64,000 nucleotides of DNA, taken from the NCBI RefSeq assembly GCF_014202975.1, contig NZ_JACHHZ010000003.1, positions 372,001 through 436,000 of the forward strand, in the 5' to 3' direction. This document shows positions 55,686 through 64,000 of the stretch, piece after piece. Numbering within the stretch: the first letter of the stretch is position 1; the number at the start of each line of letters is the position of its first letter. Source of the DNA: Povalibacter uvarum. Lineage in GTDB: Bacteria > Pseudomonadota > Gammaproteobacteria > Steroidobacterales > Steroidobacteraceae. The position numbers and the translations under genes are program-made. Below the pieces are notes generated by a model, which saw nothing but the letters and a program-made list of their open reading frames with translations, ran no database searches and was not told the DNA's origin.

Positions 55686-56831
55686 GTGAAGCGAAGCGAC
55701 AACGACGTCTGGATTTACGCGGTCGGTGATGTCGGCCCGAGCCGGCCTGATCCCGATACGCTCTTCGATCTCGTCCGGCCGCGCATGCAGGAAGCCGACG
55801 TCGCGTTCATGCAGCTGGAGCTGCCCATCTCGACGCGTGGCTTTCGCCTGCCGCAGGTGCGACACACCGATCGTGCGCCGGCATCTTCCGCGGATGCGTT
55901 CCGGCGGGCCGGATTTCACGTCGTTTCGCTCGCCGGCAATCACTGCATGGATTGGGGCCCCGACGCGATGTTCGATACGGTGGCGGCACTCAGGGGCAGC
56001 GGGCTGCATGTCGTCGGCGTGGGCGCGGATATTCTCGAGGCGCGCAAGCCGGTCATCGTCGAATCGAAGGGTCGCCGTGTCGCGTTCCTCGCCTACAGCT
56101 CGATCTTGCCGATGGGCTACTGGGCGACGGAAACACGTGCAGGCTGCGCGCCGATGCGCGCGTGGACTCACTACGAGCAGATCGAACACGATCAGCCAGG
56201 CACGCCCTGTCGCGTCCATACATTCCCGAATCGCGAGGATCTGCAGGCGCTCATCGACGACGTTCTTGCGGCGAAAGCTCACGCCGACTACGTCGCGGTG
56301 TCGATTCACTGGGGTATCCACTTCGTTCCCGGCGTGATTGCCGACTATCAGCGCGACGTCGGTCGCGCAGCCATCGATGCGGGCGCCGACGTGATCCTTG
56401 GGCACCATGCGCACATCCTGAAAGGCGTCGACGTCTACCGCGGAAAGCCGATCATCTACAGTCTCTGCAACTTCGCGATGGATCTGCCGATGGATGAGAG
56501 ACACGCGAAGAGCAAGGGCTTCCGTGAGATCCAGAAGCTGCATCCGGACTGGCAGCCGGACTACGACATCACTTACAACTTTCCGCCGGACTCGCGCTAC
56601 ACCGTCATTGTGAAGTGTGTCCTGAGCGGCGATCGCCCGGCGAGCGTGAGCTTGCTGCCCGCATTCATCGGGCCGATGTCGCAACCGGAGATCCTGTCCG
56701 CCGCCGATCCGCGCTTCGAGGAAGTTCAGGCGTACCTGGAGAGGTACACGGCGAGCCAGGGACTCAATGCGCGCTATGTCAGGAGCGCAGATGAGCTGTT
56801 CCTCGAAGCGGCGCATCAGTCCGGCTTATGA
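55686..56831 (+). CDS. CapA/PGA_cap family metallophosphatase-like protein
   Basis: A 381-residue protein of the CapA family, which has a calcineurin-like phosphoesterase fold. Motifs: YAVGDVGPSRPD, LAGNHCMDWGPDAM (the NH...D metal motif), VSIHWGIHFVPG (His pair) and GADVILGHHAHILKGVDVY. CapA takes part in poly-gamma-glutamate making, but many homologues without capBC, as here, have other roles in catabolism. There is no signal peptide or membrane helix. The GTG at 55686 is the likely start (gagcgg upstream); a TTG at 55659 is possible. Its control region carries site 1. Confidence 0.85.
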   Translation: MKRSDNDVWIYAVGDVGPSRPDPDTLFDLVRPRMQEADVAFMQLELPISTRGFRLPQVRHTDRAPASSADAFRRAGFHVVSLAGNHCMDWGPDAMFDTVAALRGSGLHVVGVGADILEARKPVIVESKGRRVAFLAYSSILPMGYWATETRAGCAPMRAWTHYEQIEHDQPGTPCRVHTFPNREDLQALIDDVLAAKAHADYVAVSIHWGIHFVPGVIADYQRDVGRAAIDAGADVILGHHAHILKGVDVYRGKPIIYSLCNFAMDLPMDERHAKSKGFREIQKLHPDWQPDYDITYNFPPDSRYTVIVKCVLSGDRPASVSLLPAFIGPMSQPEILSAADPRFEEVQAYLERYTASQGLNARYVRSADELFLEAAHQSGL

Positions 56832-56911
56832 CGGCAGATAGATATGGTGTTACCACCCGCAAGGATCGCCTTCCTAGAATCGGGCTGCATCGAAAATATG
56901 GGGGAGCAGCA

Positions 56912-59104
56912 ATGAATACTCGAACGACGACTCTGTCGCGGCGGCGCATTGCCGCAATCGCTTCCGCAGTCGCGGCAGCACTGTCGCAGGGCGCGCAGGC
57001 GCAGAGTGACGAATCGAAGATGGTGCTGGAGGAGGTGGTCGTTTCAGCGGAACGCCGCGAGGTGAACCTGCAGGATGTACCGATCTCCGCAACGGTTCTC
57101 ACGGGCGAGTCACTCGCTGCCCAGGGCATCGACAATATCGTCGAGATCCAGCAGGTCGCGCCGAGCGTCGCAATCAACACCTACAATCGATCGACCTTCA
57201 TCAACATCCGCGGCGTCGGTATCGCGCAGTCGGCTCCGACATCGAACCCGGGCGTCGCGTACTACATCGATGGCGTGTTCATCCCTCATGAGCAGTTCAT
57301 CGCGCAGTCGTTCTTCGACATCGAATCCCTCGAGGTGCTGCGTGGCCCGCAGGGCACGCTGACAGGACAGAACTCCACCGGCGGTGCCGTGTACGTTCGC
57401 ACACCGGCGCCGACCTTCGATGAGTTTTCCGGCTACGTCGACCAGACGATCGCCGACTACGACTGGTATCGAACGGTCGGTGCGATCAACGTTCCCGTGT
57501 CGGACACGCTGGCGATTCGCCTTTCGGGCGTATACGACACGCGCGGCAGTTTCACCGAGAACATCGGGCCGAGCCCGAGCGAGCCGGGCAGCGGTGATGA
57601 CACCGCCGTTCGCGCTGCAGTGCGCTGGCAGCCCACGGACGGTGCGACGTTCGACCTGCGTTACGAGTACTTCAAGCGCGAGACGGACTACAACGCCGTC
57701 AAGAATCGCAACGATCTCGTGACGGGTGATCCGTTCACGATCGAGGAGGACGCGCGCTCGTTCCTCAATCAGGATGGCTACCGGGCTTCGATCGAGGCCC
57801 GCATCGATCTGTCTTCCAGTATTCAGTTGCGGGCGCTCACGTCGTACTTCGACGCGGAGAACGAAGACCAGGCGGACGGCGACCGCACCGCGACCGCGTT
57901 GCCTGTGCCGCCAAATCGACCGACCAATGGCGCGAACACCGCGTTGTTTCCGGGTCGCGTTGGCCTGACGCGGCAGGGCCTCGAAACCTGGGTCAGCGAG
58001 CTGAACCTGCTCTCCACTGGCGACGGCCGCTTGCAGTGGGTCGTCGGCGCGTTCTACATGGACGAGGAGAGTCCCGTCGAGGTGTTGCGCGACAATCGCA
58101 ACACGACCGACTTCGTGCAGTCGAACTCGACGATCGATGCCAAAGCCTTCAACACGTCAGCATCGGTGTTCGGGCAGATCGATTTTCGCCTGACTGATTC
58201 GTGGATGCTGGACGTCGGCGTCCGCTATTCCGATGACAAGCAGGAGTACACGCGATACCTGCTGCCGGGTGCGCCGCCACCAGGATGCTTCCCCTGCACG
58301 AATGTCGCCGAGTCGACTGAGACGACCGGCCGTGTCGGTGTGAAGTTCTTCGCGACCGATGATACGTTGCTCTATGCGACGGCATCGAAAGGCTACAAGG
58401 CCGGTGGCGTAAATCTCGACCCGCGACTCTCTTCCTACGGACCCGAAACCAACCAGGTCGCCGAGCTCGGGTTGAAGACGACGATTGCGGACGGGCGCCT
58501 GCGAATCAATACCGCGGTGTTCTACTCCGACTACGAGGGCATTCAGCTGTCCGCGTTGACGCCTGTGGGCACACCGCCGGCGCTTTTGCCGAACACGCAG
58601 AATGCAGCACCCGCTGAAATCTACGGCGCCGAGCTTGAGTTGACGGCGCAGTTCGACCGGCTCGGTCTGAATGTCGGCCTGAGCGCGCTGCACAGCGAGT
58701 TCACCGAAGATCAGACGCTCACGGACTCGCAGACGAACACCAACCGCCTCGTTCCGGAGGGATCGACGGTTCCGTTCGCGCCGGAGGTCACCGCGACGGC
58801 AGGTATTCAGTACGAATTCTCCCTGGGCAGCACCACGCTGACTCCGCGAATCCAGGTTTCCTACATGGACGAGCAGCTGGCAACGCCGTTTCCGTACGCT
58901 GCGACGACGGTTCCGTCGCGAACGGTCACCGATGTTCGTGTGACCTGGCTGCCCATGGAGAATCTGCGGCTCGAAGCATTCGCGACGAATGTCTTCGACG
59001 AGGAGTACATCGCAGTGCAGCTGCAGGACGCTTCGAGCGCGCAGGGCGGCATGATCTATGGTGCGCCGCTGCAGTACGGATTGCGCGCGAAGTTCGATTT
59101 CTAG
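56912..59104 (+). CDS. TonB-dependent outer-membrane receptor (second)
   Basis: A 730-residue receptor: signal peptide ending GAQAQS, TonB-box-like LEEVVVSAERRE, plug domain (about 45-160, RGPQGTLTGQNSTGG) and barrel ending in AKFDF with terminal Phe. A ribosome site (gggggag) precedes 56912. The gene follows the CapA-like gene by 80 bases and stands before the MarR-TRAP-CoA-transferase cluster, so it should import that pathway's substrate across the outer membrane. It is not closely similar to the receptor at 2.1 kb in the barrel. Confidence 0.93.
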   Translation: MNTRTTTLSRRRIAAIASAVAAALSQGAQAQSDESKMVLEEVVVSAERREVNLQDVPISATVLTGESLAAQGIDNIVEIQQVAPSVAINTYNRSTFINIRGVGIAQSAPTSNPGVAYYIDGVFIPHEQFIAQSFFDIESLEVLRGPQGTLTGQNSTGGAVYVRTPAPTFDEFSGYVDQTIADYDWYRTVGAINVPVSDTLAIRLSGVYDTRGSFTENIGPSPSEPGSGDDTAVRAAVRWQPTDGATFDLRYEYFKRETDYNAVKNRNDLVTGDPFTIEEDARSFLNQDGYRASIEARIDLSSSIQLRALTSYFDAENEDQADGDRTATALPVPPNRPTNGANTALFPGRVGLTRQGLETWVSELNLLSTGDGRLQWVVGAFYMDEESPVEVLRDNRNTTDFVQSNSTIDAKAFNTSASVFGQIDFRLTDSWMLDVGVRYSDDKQEYTRYLLPGAPPPGCFPCTNVAESTETTGRVGVKFFATDDTLLYATASKGYKAGGVNLDPRLSSYGPETNQVAELGLKTTIADGRLRINTAVFYSDYEGIQLSALTPVGTPPALLPNTQNAAPAEIYGAELELTAQFDRLGLNVGLSALHSEFTEDQTLTDSQTNTNRLVPEGSTVPFAPEVTATAGIQYEFSLGSTTLTPRIQVSYMDEQLATPFPYAATTVPSRTVTDVRVTWLPMENLRLEAFATNVFDEEYIAVQLQDASSAQGGMIYGAPLQYGLRAKFDF

Positions 59105-59216
59105 GGCATTGGCGGATGGTGATGCGTGGTGTCGACGGCCGTTGCTGAATCCCCTGGAGCGGCGGTGTCGACGGCGGACCTCTCACCATCATCCGCCGTC
59201 TTTCCGCCCGGGGGCT

Positions 59217-59708
59217 TCAGGGCTGCGCGTCGTGCAGGCGCCGCAGCAAGGTGACGAGTTGCTTGCGCTCGCTCTCGCTGTAAAGCGCCGCGAATTTCTG
59301 CTCGTGCTCGAGCATCTCGCGCTTCAGCGTCCGGTACATCTTTTCGCCGGCCGGCGTCAGGGTGAGTCCCTGGCGACGTCGGTCTTCCTGAGAGCGCGTC
59401 CTGACGATCCAGCCGGCATCCTCGAGGCGGTCGATCAGTCCGACCATGCTCGCCTTGTCGATGGCCAGTTCCGTGGACAACTCCACCTGGGCGATGCCCG
59501 GGTTGGCTTTGACCAGTGCAATGGCGCTGAACATGCCGGGACGGATCTCGCCGTCGGCGACCGTCCGGGCGAAATCGCGCCACAGGACGATCTGGGCGCG
59601 ACGGATGTTGTAGCCCAGCAAGGTCGGAAGGATATCCGCGTCGATGGATGCGGCCCGGCTCGCTGCCTTGCGGGTGAGGCTCTTTTTCGGGGGGCTTTTG
59701 CGTTTCAT
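59217..59708 (-). CDS. MarR family transcription regulator
   Basis: A 163-residue winged-helix protein with the MarR hallmark wing: LAIDKASMVGLIDRLEDAGW, then RTRSQEDRRRQGLTLTPAGE (the DxR...LT..G signature). MarR proteins are dimers that fall off palindromic sites when they bind small, often aromatic or organic-acid, ligands. It is divergent from the TRAP operon and the gap holds the best copy of the operator-like motif, so it likely represses itself and that operon. A TTG start at 59744 would add 12 residues; the ATG at 59708 begins a basic N-terminal arm (MKRKSPPKKS). Confidence 0.92.
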   Translation of the reverse strand: MKRKSPPKKSLTRKAASRAASIDADILPTLLGYNIRRAQIVLWRDFARTVADGEIRPGMFSAIALVKANPGIAQVELSTELAIDKASMVGLIDRLEDAGWIVRTRSQEDRRRQGLTLTPAGEKMYRTLKREMLEHEQKFAALYSESERKQLVTLLRRLHDAQP

Positions 59709-59791
59709 GGCGTAAACATCGTCGATTTGCGCCGCGGGAGTCAAATCCGCATCGGCCCCGCCGGGGCAGGCGGAATGGGAACGACCCTAGA

Positions 59792-59810
59792 TAGTTTGTA
59801 CAGCGAACTA
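59792..59810. promoter_or_regulatory. Operator-like site 2 in the marR-TRAP gap
   Basis: TAGTTTG-TACAG-CGAACTA: arms match at 6 of 7 bases with a 5-base spacer, the usual size of a MarR box. It stands between the MarR start (59708) and the TRAP small-subunit start (59867), so one bound dimer could shut both promoters. Confidence 0.65.
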
Positions 59811-59866
59811 ATATCGCTAGAATGACGGCTGGCTGACCAACGATTTCGAGAATGGCCGGGAGCGCA

Positions 59867-60376
59867 ATGGGGGAGTCCGCAGAACAACCTGCTCGTGAGC
59901 CCGTCGCGGAGCTGGAGAGCGCCGCTGCACGGTGGCTCGAGCGCGTGGCTTTCGTCATCGGCTCCATCGGCTTGCTGGGCGCGATGGCTGTGGATTCGCT
60001 GGCAGTCCTGGGCCGCCACCTCGGCTTGCCGATTCTGGGATCGATCGAGATCGTGCAGGCGTGTGTGGTGCTGCTCGCTTCGGCGTCCATGTTGGGTGCG
60101 ACATTGCGCGCTGCGCATGCTCGCGTGCACATCCTGATCGATCGATTGCACGGTGCCGGCAAGCACGTGCTCCTGCGCTGCTCCGATCTTCTGAGTGCCA
60201 TCGTTTTCCTGACATTCGCAATCGGCTCGATCTGGATCGCCCGCGAGCTTTGGGGCGGGCACGAGCACTCCGAACTGCTGCACATTCCACTCCGCTGGTT
60301 ACGCGCTCTGTGGATCGTCACAGCCCTGACGATAGCTGCGGTGTTCGTAACCCGCGTAGTGCGCAAGGGCCGGTGA
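59867..60376 (+). CDS. TRAP transporter small membrane subunit (DctQ type)
   Basis: A 169-residue protein with four membrane helices (AFVIGSIGLLGAMAVDSLAV, ACVVLLASASMLGATL, LLSAIVFLTFAIGSIWIA, LWIVTALTIAAVFV) and the DctQ pattern GLPILGSIEIVQACVVL. With the large subunit it forms the sodium-driven channel of a TRAP importer. The ATG at 59867 follows gggag; an ATG at 59852 would add five residues. The large-subunit start follows its stop by one base. Confidence 0.88.
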   Translation: MGESAEQPAREPVAELESAAARWLERVAFVIGSIGLLGAMAVDSLAVLGRHLGLPILGSIEIVQACVVLLASASMLGATLRAAHARVHILIDRLHGAGKHVLLRCSDLLSAIVFLTFAIGSIWIARELWGGHEHSELLHIPLRWLRALWIVTALTIAAVFVTRVVRKGR

Positions 60377-60377
60377 C

Positions 60378-61682
60378 ATGACTCCGGAACTCATCGGTCT
60401 CCTGGGGATACTGGCGCTGCTGTTCCTGCTGACGGTCGGCGTGCCGATCGGCGTTTCGCTGGCCGTAGTGGGCCTGGGCGGCCTATGTATTCTGATTGGT
60501 CCCGAAGCTGCTGTGATCAAGGCGGGCGTGGTCACCTTCGAAACCATCAGCCGCTACGAACTTGGAGTGCTGCCGCTTTTCCTGTTGATGGCACATTTCT
60601 GCTTTCAGGCCGGCGCGAGTCGCGACTTCTTCGAGGTCGCTGTCCGGTTCGTCGGTCATCGCCGGGGCGGGCTTGCGCTCGCGTCTATCGCGGGTTGCGC
60701 GGGCTTCGGTGCCGTGAGCGGATCGAGCCTCGCAACCGTCGCAACGGTGAGTTCGGTGGCATTGCCGGAGATGCGACGCCATGGCTATGCGCCCGGATTC
60801 GCAACAGGTGCGCTCGCGGCGGGCGGCACGCTGGGTTCGTTGATTCCACCGAGCGGCGCACTCATCGTCTTCGGCATCATTGCGGAACAGTCTATCGGCC
60901 GGCTGTTCGCGGCAGCGGTGATTCCCGGTATCAGTCAGGCGTTGTTCTACATGGGCGCGATCTTCGTGATGTGCCGCATCAACCCTGCGCTCGGGCCGGC
61001 GATTCTGCGTACGCCGTGGCGGGAGCGCTGGCCAGCTGTGCGACGCATCGCAGATATTTTCGTGCTGATCGTCTTCGTGGTCGGCGGGCTCATGATCGGC
61101 TGGTTCACGCCGACAGAGGCGGCCGCTGTTGGCTGTGTCGGCGCGCTTGGGCTTTGCGCGTGGCGTCGTCGCTTGAGCGGAGGAATGCTGAAGGAGGCAC
61201 TGCAGACCACGCTGCGCACGACCGGCATGATCTATGTCGTCATTCTCGGTGCACTGCTTTTCAGCGTATTCGTGAGCGTGACCGGAATCACCGACCAGGT
61301 TTCGCAACTCGTTCGCGGTCTCGATGCCGGTCCGATTGCGGCGATCATCGTGATGGCGATCGCGCTGTTGCTGCTCGGCTCCGTTCTCGACGGACTGGCG
61401 TTGATGCTGTTGATGACGCCGATCTTCCTGCCCATCGTTCACGACCTGAACCTCAGCCCGATCTGGTTCGGTATCTTCCTCGTGCGCACGATGGAGATTG
61501 GCTTCGTGCATCCGCCGCTGGGTCTCAACGTCTACGTGTTGCACGAGATGGCGCGTGACATCCCGCTCGGAACGATCTTCCGCGGCATCGTGCCGTTCCT
61601 GGTCGCCGACTTCCTGCATCTGGCATTGCTGATCGCTGTCCCGGCGCTGTCGCTATGGCTGCCGAGCGTGGTATCGCCATGA
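60378..61682 (+). CDS. TRAP transporter large membrane subunit (DctM type)
   Basis: A 434-residue protein with about twelve helices and the DctM landmarks: LFLLTVGVPIGVSLAVVG at the start, SGSSLATVATVSSVALPEM, GTLGSLIPPSGALIVFG and ILGALLFSVFVSVTG. It forms the sodium:substrate symport path. Its stop overlaps the start of the binding-protein gene (ATGA), so the three subunits are coupled. Confidence 0.95.
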   Translation: MTPELIGLLGILALLFLLTVGVPIGVSLAVVGLGGLCILIGPEAAVIKAGVVTFETISRYELGVLPLFLLMAHFCFQAGASRDFFEVAVRFVGHRRGGLALASIAGCAGFGAVSGSSLATVATVSSVALPEMRRHGYAPGFATGALAAGGTLGSLIPPSGALIVFGIIAEQSIGRLFAAAVIPGISQALFYMGAIFVMCRINPALGPAILRTPWRERWPAVRRIADIFVLIVFVVGGLMIGWFTPTEAAAVGCVGALGLCAWRRRLSGGMLKEALQTTLRTTGMIYVVILGALLFSVFVSVTGITDQVSQLVRGLDAGPIAAIIVMAIALLLLGSVLDGLALMLLMTPIFLPIVHDLNLSPIWFGIFLVRTMEIGFVHPPLGLNVYVLHEMARDIPLGTIFRGIVPFLVADFLHLALLIAVPALSLWLPSVVSP

Positions 61683-62746
61683 AGTCGCGCATCGTCACGT
61701 TGCTCCTCGTGGTCGTGATGCTGAGCGGCTGCACGGGTCGAAACCAGAGCGCAAGTGAGTACGAGCTGACCTACGCGACACCGTATCCGCCTATGCATCC
61801 CTTCAGCCGCGCGGACCAGCGCTGGATGACGTTTGTCGAGGAACGATCCAGCGGCCGGCTGAGCATCCGGCCGTTCTGGGGCGGTGCCCTGTTGTCGGCT
61901 GATCAAAGTGTCATCGAAATCCGCCACGGCGTCGCCGACATCGGGCTGATCACGCCCATCTACATGAAGGGCGGCATGCATGCGTCACGGGCGCAGGCAG
62001 GCTTCTACGGCGGCGTGCGGACGATGGAGGACCAGGTGGCGATCCTCAAATGCGCTTCGCACGATTTCCCTGTGTTCTCGCAGGAGCTTCGGGGATTGCG
62101 TGTCCTGGCATTGCAGGGAGGCAACTTCCCCGGCGTGCTGACGCGATCGAAACCGGTTCGCTCTCTGGCCGATCTGCAGGGCATGCGGCTGAGGACCCAG
62201 AGCGAAACCATCGACGTGCTGCGCCGCCTCGGTGCCGACCCTGTCGACATGCCCATGAGCGAGGTGTACTCGGCGCTGGCGAAAGGCGTGATCGACGGCG
62301 TCGTTGCGCCCGCGGATACGCTGAAGGCGCTGCATCTCGCGGAAGTTGGCTCGTACTTCACCGAGCTGCGCATCAGTCGCGGCTCGTATCCGGCACGAGC
62401 GATGTCTCTCAGGGCGTGGGACAAGCTGCCTGCCGATCTTCAGGCCGTACTGATCGAAAGCCAGCCGGTATGGGAGCGCGCCTTGATGGACGAAGTCATG
62501 CGCGGCCAGGAAGCGGGCTATCAGTTTGGTCGCGAGAAGGGTGTCGAGCTGATCCCGATCAGCGCGGAAGACCAACGGCATTTCGATGAGGTGGCGCAGC
62601 AGAGTGCCGCGCATCGTGCGCAGTCGCTCAGCAAGTACGGGATCGACGGGGAAGCCATCCTTCATCGAATCCAGGAGCTCGTGCACGAGCGGGCAGACGG
62701 CAAAGTGCTGTCGTGCGACGGTGCTCTCGTCGGGGAGGGCGTCTGA
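61679..62746 (+). CDS. TRAP transporter substrate-binding lipoprotein (DctP type)
   Basis: A 355-residue protein with a lipoprotein signal (VVMLSGC), so the receptor is tethered to a membrane instead of free in the periplasm. DctP features: YATPYPPMHPFSRADQRW, the substrate-carboxylate Arg in LADLQGMRLRTQS, then DPVDMPMSEVYSALAKGVID. This Arg means the ligand is probably an organic acid. The start overlaps the large-subunit stop, and the stop overlaps the CoA-transferase start (TGATG), which links uptake to CoA activation. Confidence 0.93.
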   Translation: MKSRIVTLLLVVVMLSGCTGRNQSASEYELTYATPYPPMHPFSRADQRWMTFVEERSSGRLSIRPFWGGALLSADQSVIEIRHGVADIGLITPIYMKGGMHASRAQAGFYGGVRTMEDQVAILKCASHDFPVFSQELRGLRVLALQGGNFPGVLTRSKPVRSLADLQGMRLRTQSETIDVLRRLGADPVDMPMSEVYSALAKGVIDGVVAPADTLKALHLAEVGSYFTELRISRGSYPARAMSLRAWDKLPADLQAVLIESQPVWERALMDEVMRGQEAGYQFGREKGVELIPISAEDQRHFDEVAQQSAAHRAQSLSKYGIDGEAILHRIQELVHERADGKVLSCDGALVGEGV

Positions 62747-63948
62747 TGAAGCCGCTCGCCGGTGTCCGGATCGCGGATTTCAGCTGGGTCGGAGCGGGTC
62801 CGCGCGCGACGAAGGATCTCGCCGACTACGGCGCGACCGTCATCAAGGTCGAATCGCGCCAACGACTGGACCTCGGTCGCGTCAGTCCCCCATTCAAGAA
62901 CGGCGTGCAGCATCCGGATGGATCGGCGTTCTTTGCGATCAGCAATACCAGCAAGCGCAGTGTGACGATCAATCTCGCCGACCCTCGCGGGGTCGCCGTT
63001 GCGAAGCGGCTGATCGAGTGGTCCGACGTCGTCGTCGAGAACTTCGGCAAGGGCTACATGGAACGCATTGGTCTGTCGTACGAGACGTTGCAAGGCATCC
63101 GTCCCGGCATCATTCAGGTCAGCGTCAGTGTCGCGGGTCGCACTGGGCCCAATGCGAATCTGCGCGGCTACGGAAATTCCGCGGCGGCGCTGTCAGGCCT
63201 CGCGGCGCTTTCAGGCTGGCCCGATCGTCCTCCGCACATGCCGCCGTTCGCCTATGGCGATGTCGTTGCGCCGATCTTCGCGACGATCGCGGTACTGGCC
63301 GCAATCGAGCATCGACGACAGACCGGGCACGGTCAGCATGTCGACGTTTCACAGGTCGAGCCGCTAGTTCATGTGCTGGCGGATCGATTCGTGGAGCGGC
63401 AGCTGACGGGCGAGGCACGCAAGCCGGGCAATCGCGCCTCAGGAATTGCGCCGCACGGCATTTATCCCTGTCGCGGAGACGATAAATGGTGCGCGATCGC
63501 CGTGCGCAGCGACGCCGAATGGTCGCGATTGTGCGAGGCGATGAACAGCCCGGGATCAGCGAGCGATCCTCGATTCAGCTCGATGGCCTCACGCAAGGCG
63601 AACGAAGATGAGCTTGATCGTGTCGTCGCGGCGTGGAGCTTGGATCGCGACAAGCACGAGCTCGCTGAGCTTCTCGCAAGCCAGGGAGTTCCCGCGGAGG
63701 CCGTCCAGAACGGTCGCGAAGTTTTCACCGATCCCGAACTCGCGGCCGTCGGTCACTACATCCGAACCCCACATGCTGTTCTCGGCGAATGCGAGATGCC
63801 CGGCCCGCCAGTGCGCTTTTCGAGCAGCGAAGTGGCTATGGGTCCCTCGCCGCTGCTTGGCGAGCACAATCGTGAAGTGTTCGTCGATCTCCTGGGGCTC
63901 AGCGAGCAGGAAGTCGCCGATCTCGTCACAGCGGGCGCGTTGAGTTGA
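62746..63948 (+). CDS. Family III (CaiB/BaiF) CoA-transferase
   Basis: A 400-residue enzyme of the formyl-CoA/carnitine-CoA transferase family. N-terminal KPLAGVRIADFSWVGAGP; ATKDLADYGATVIKVE; INLADPRGVAVAKRL; and the catalytic Asp172 in FAYGDVVAP, which forms the acyl-anhydride intermediate; then TGHGQHVDVSQ. It moves CoA between organic acids. Coupled to the TRAP binding protein, it probably activates the imported acid. A second family member begins 10 bases later. Confidence 0.93.
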   Translation: MKPLAGVRIADFSWVGAGPRATKDLADYGATVIKVESRQRLDLGRVSPPFKNGVQHPDGSAFFAISNTSKRSVTINLADPRGVAVAKRLIEWSDVVVENFGKGYMERIGLSYETLQGIRPGIIQVSVSVAGRTGPNANLRGYGNSAAALSGLAALSGWPDRPPHMPPFAYGDVVAPIFATIAVLAAIEHRRQTGHGQHVDVSQVEPLVHVLADRFVERQLTGEARKPGNRASGIAPHGIYPCRGDDKWCAIAVRSDAEWSRLCEAMNSPGSASDPRFSSMASRKANEDELDRVVAAWSLDRDKHELAELLASQGVPAEAVQNGREVFTDPELAAVGHYIRTPHAVLGECEMPGPPVRFSSSEVAMGPSPLLGEHNREVFVDLLGLSEQEVADLVTAGALS

Positions 63949-63958
63949 GGGCCGCGTG

Positions 63959-64000
63959 ATGCTGTCACATCTGAAGGTCATTGATCTGGCTGTCGGCCTC
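63959..64000 (+). CDS. Start of a second CaiB/BaiF CoA-transferase (cut by window end)
   Basis: Only 14 codons are visible (MLSHLKVIDLAVGL). The L(K/R)V(I/L)DLA..L pattern is the usual N-terminus of family III CoA-transferases, and the gene follows one of them by 10 bases. Two adjacent copies often form a heterodimer or serve successive steps. Confidence 0.6.
   Translation, partial: MLSHLKVIDLAVGL

Noticed and set aside
55686-56831. CapA as evidence for a poly-gamma-glutamate capsule
   Set aside because: No capB, capC or capD-like gene is near; the family is broad, so only the fold is claimed.
1-64000. CRISPR array, prophage, integron or transposon
   Set aside because: No regularly spaced direct repeats, phage structural genes, integrase or transposase were seen; only short REP-like palindromes repeat.

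Overview
The window is 64 kb of GC-rich chromosome from a Gram-negative heterotroph, most likely a gammaproteobacterium close to Steroidobacterales/Xanthomonadales. This is inferred from the high GC content, many secreted hydrolases with their own TonB-dependent receptors, Tat-exported enzymes, short REP-like palindromes and a diguanylate cyclase/phosphodiesterase hybrid. No rRNA, tRNA, CRISPR array, transposase or integrase was seen. Genes are tightly packed, with many ATGA or TAATG overlaps.

Region 1 (1-11662, all +) looks like one long transcription unit for using peptides that contain D-amino acids. It holds an enolase-superfamily racemase/epimerase (DgcA-like, cut by the window edge), a Tat-exported M19 dipeptidase homologue, a TonB receptor, a DUF1611/DgcN-like protein, a secreted S15/CocE hydrolase, a YkvI-like transporter, a POT peptide symporter, a small ACT-like protein and a secreted serine beta-lactamase-fold hydrolase. 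DgcA plus DgcN is the known N-acetylation route of D-glutamate breakdown, so scavenging of cell-wall-like peptides is the best reading.

Region 2 (11.7-27 kb) is mixed: a stand-alone EF-G with its terminator, a lipoprotein, a GPH sugar symporter whose 3' end lies inside a REP cluster, an M20 peptidase, an S8 protease preceded by a separate propeptide-like protein, a fumarylpyruvate-hydrolase-like enzyme with an aromatic FAD monooxygenase, a J-domain protein and a beta-propeller protein.

Region 3 (27-38.3 kb) has a DUF2785 protein; a minus-strand operon of secreted truncated globin, cupredoxin and GGDEF-EAL protein facing a DUF3034 outer-membrane protein; a PAS hybrid kinase; a seven-helix AraC regulator; an alpha/beta hydrolase; and a DUF6454-like protein.

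Region 4 (38.3-52.7 kb) has an animal-type haem peroxidase with a small partner, a secreted TPR-CHAT protein, a two-subunit molybdenum hydroxylase, small lipoprotein and YCII proteins, a host-attachment-like protein, an amidohydrolase, a mini WYL protein, and a lone flagellin that carries a complete zinc-metalloprotease domain (a flagellinolysin) behind a well-spaced sigma-28 promoter.

Region 5 (52.7-64 kb) looks like a catabolic locus around a MarR regulator: S15 hydrolase, alpha/beta hydrolase, CapA-like phosphatase, TonB receptor, MarR, TRAP transporter and two family III CoA-transferases. A shared operator-like motif lies in three of its intergenic regions, suggesting one undescribed regulon.
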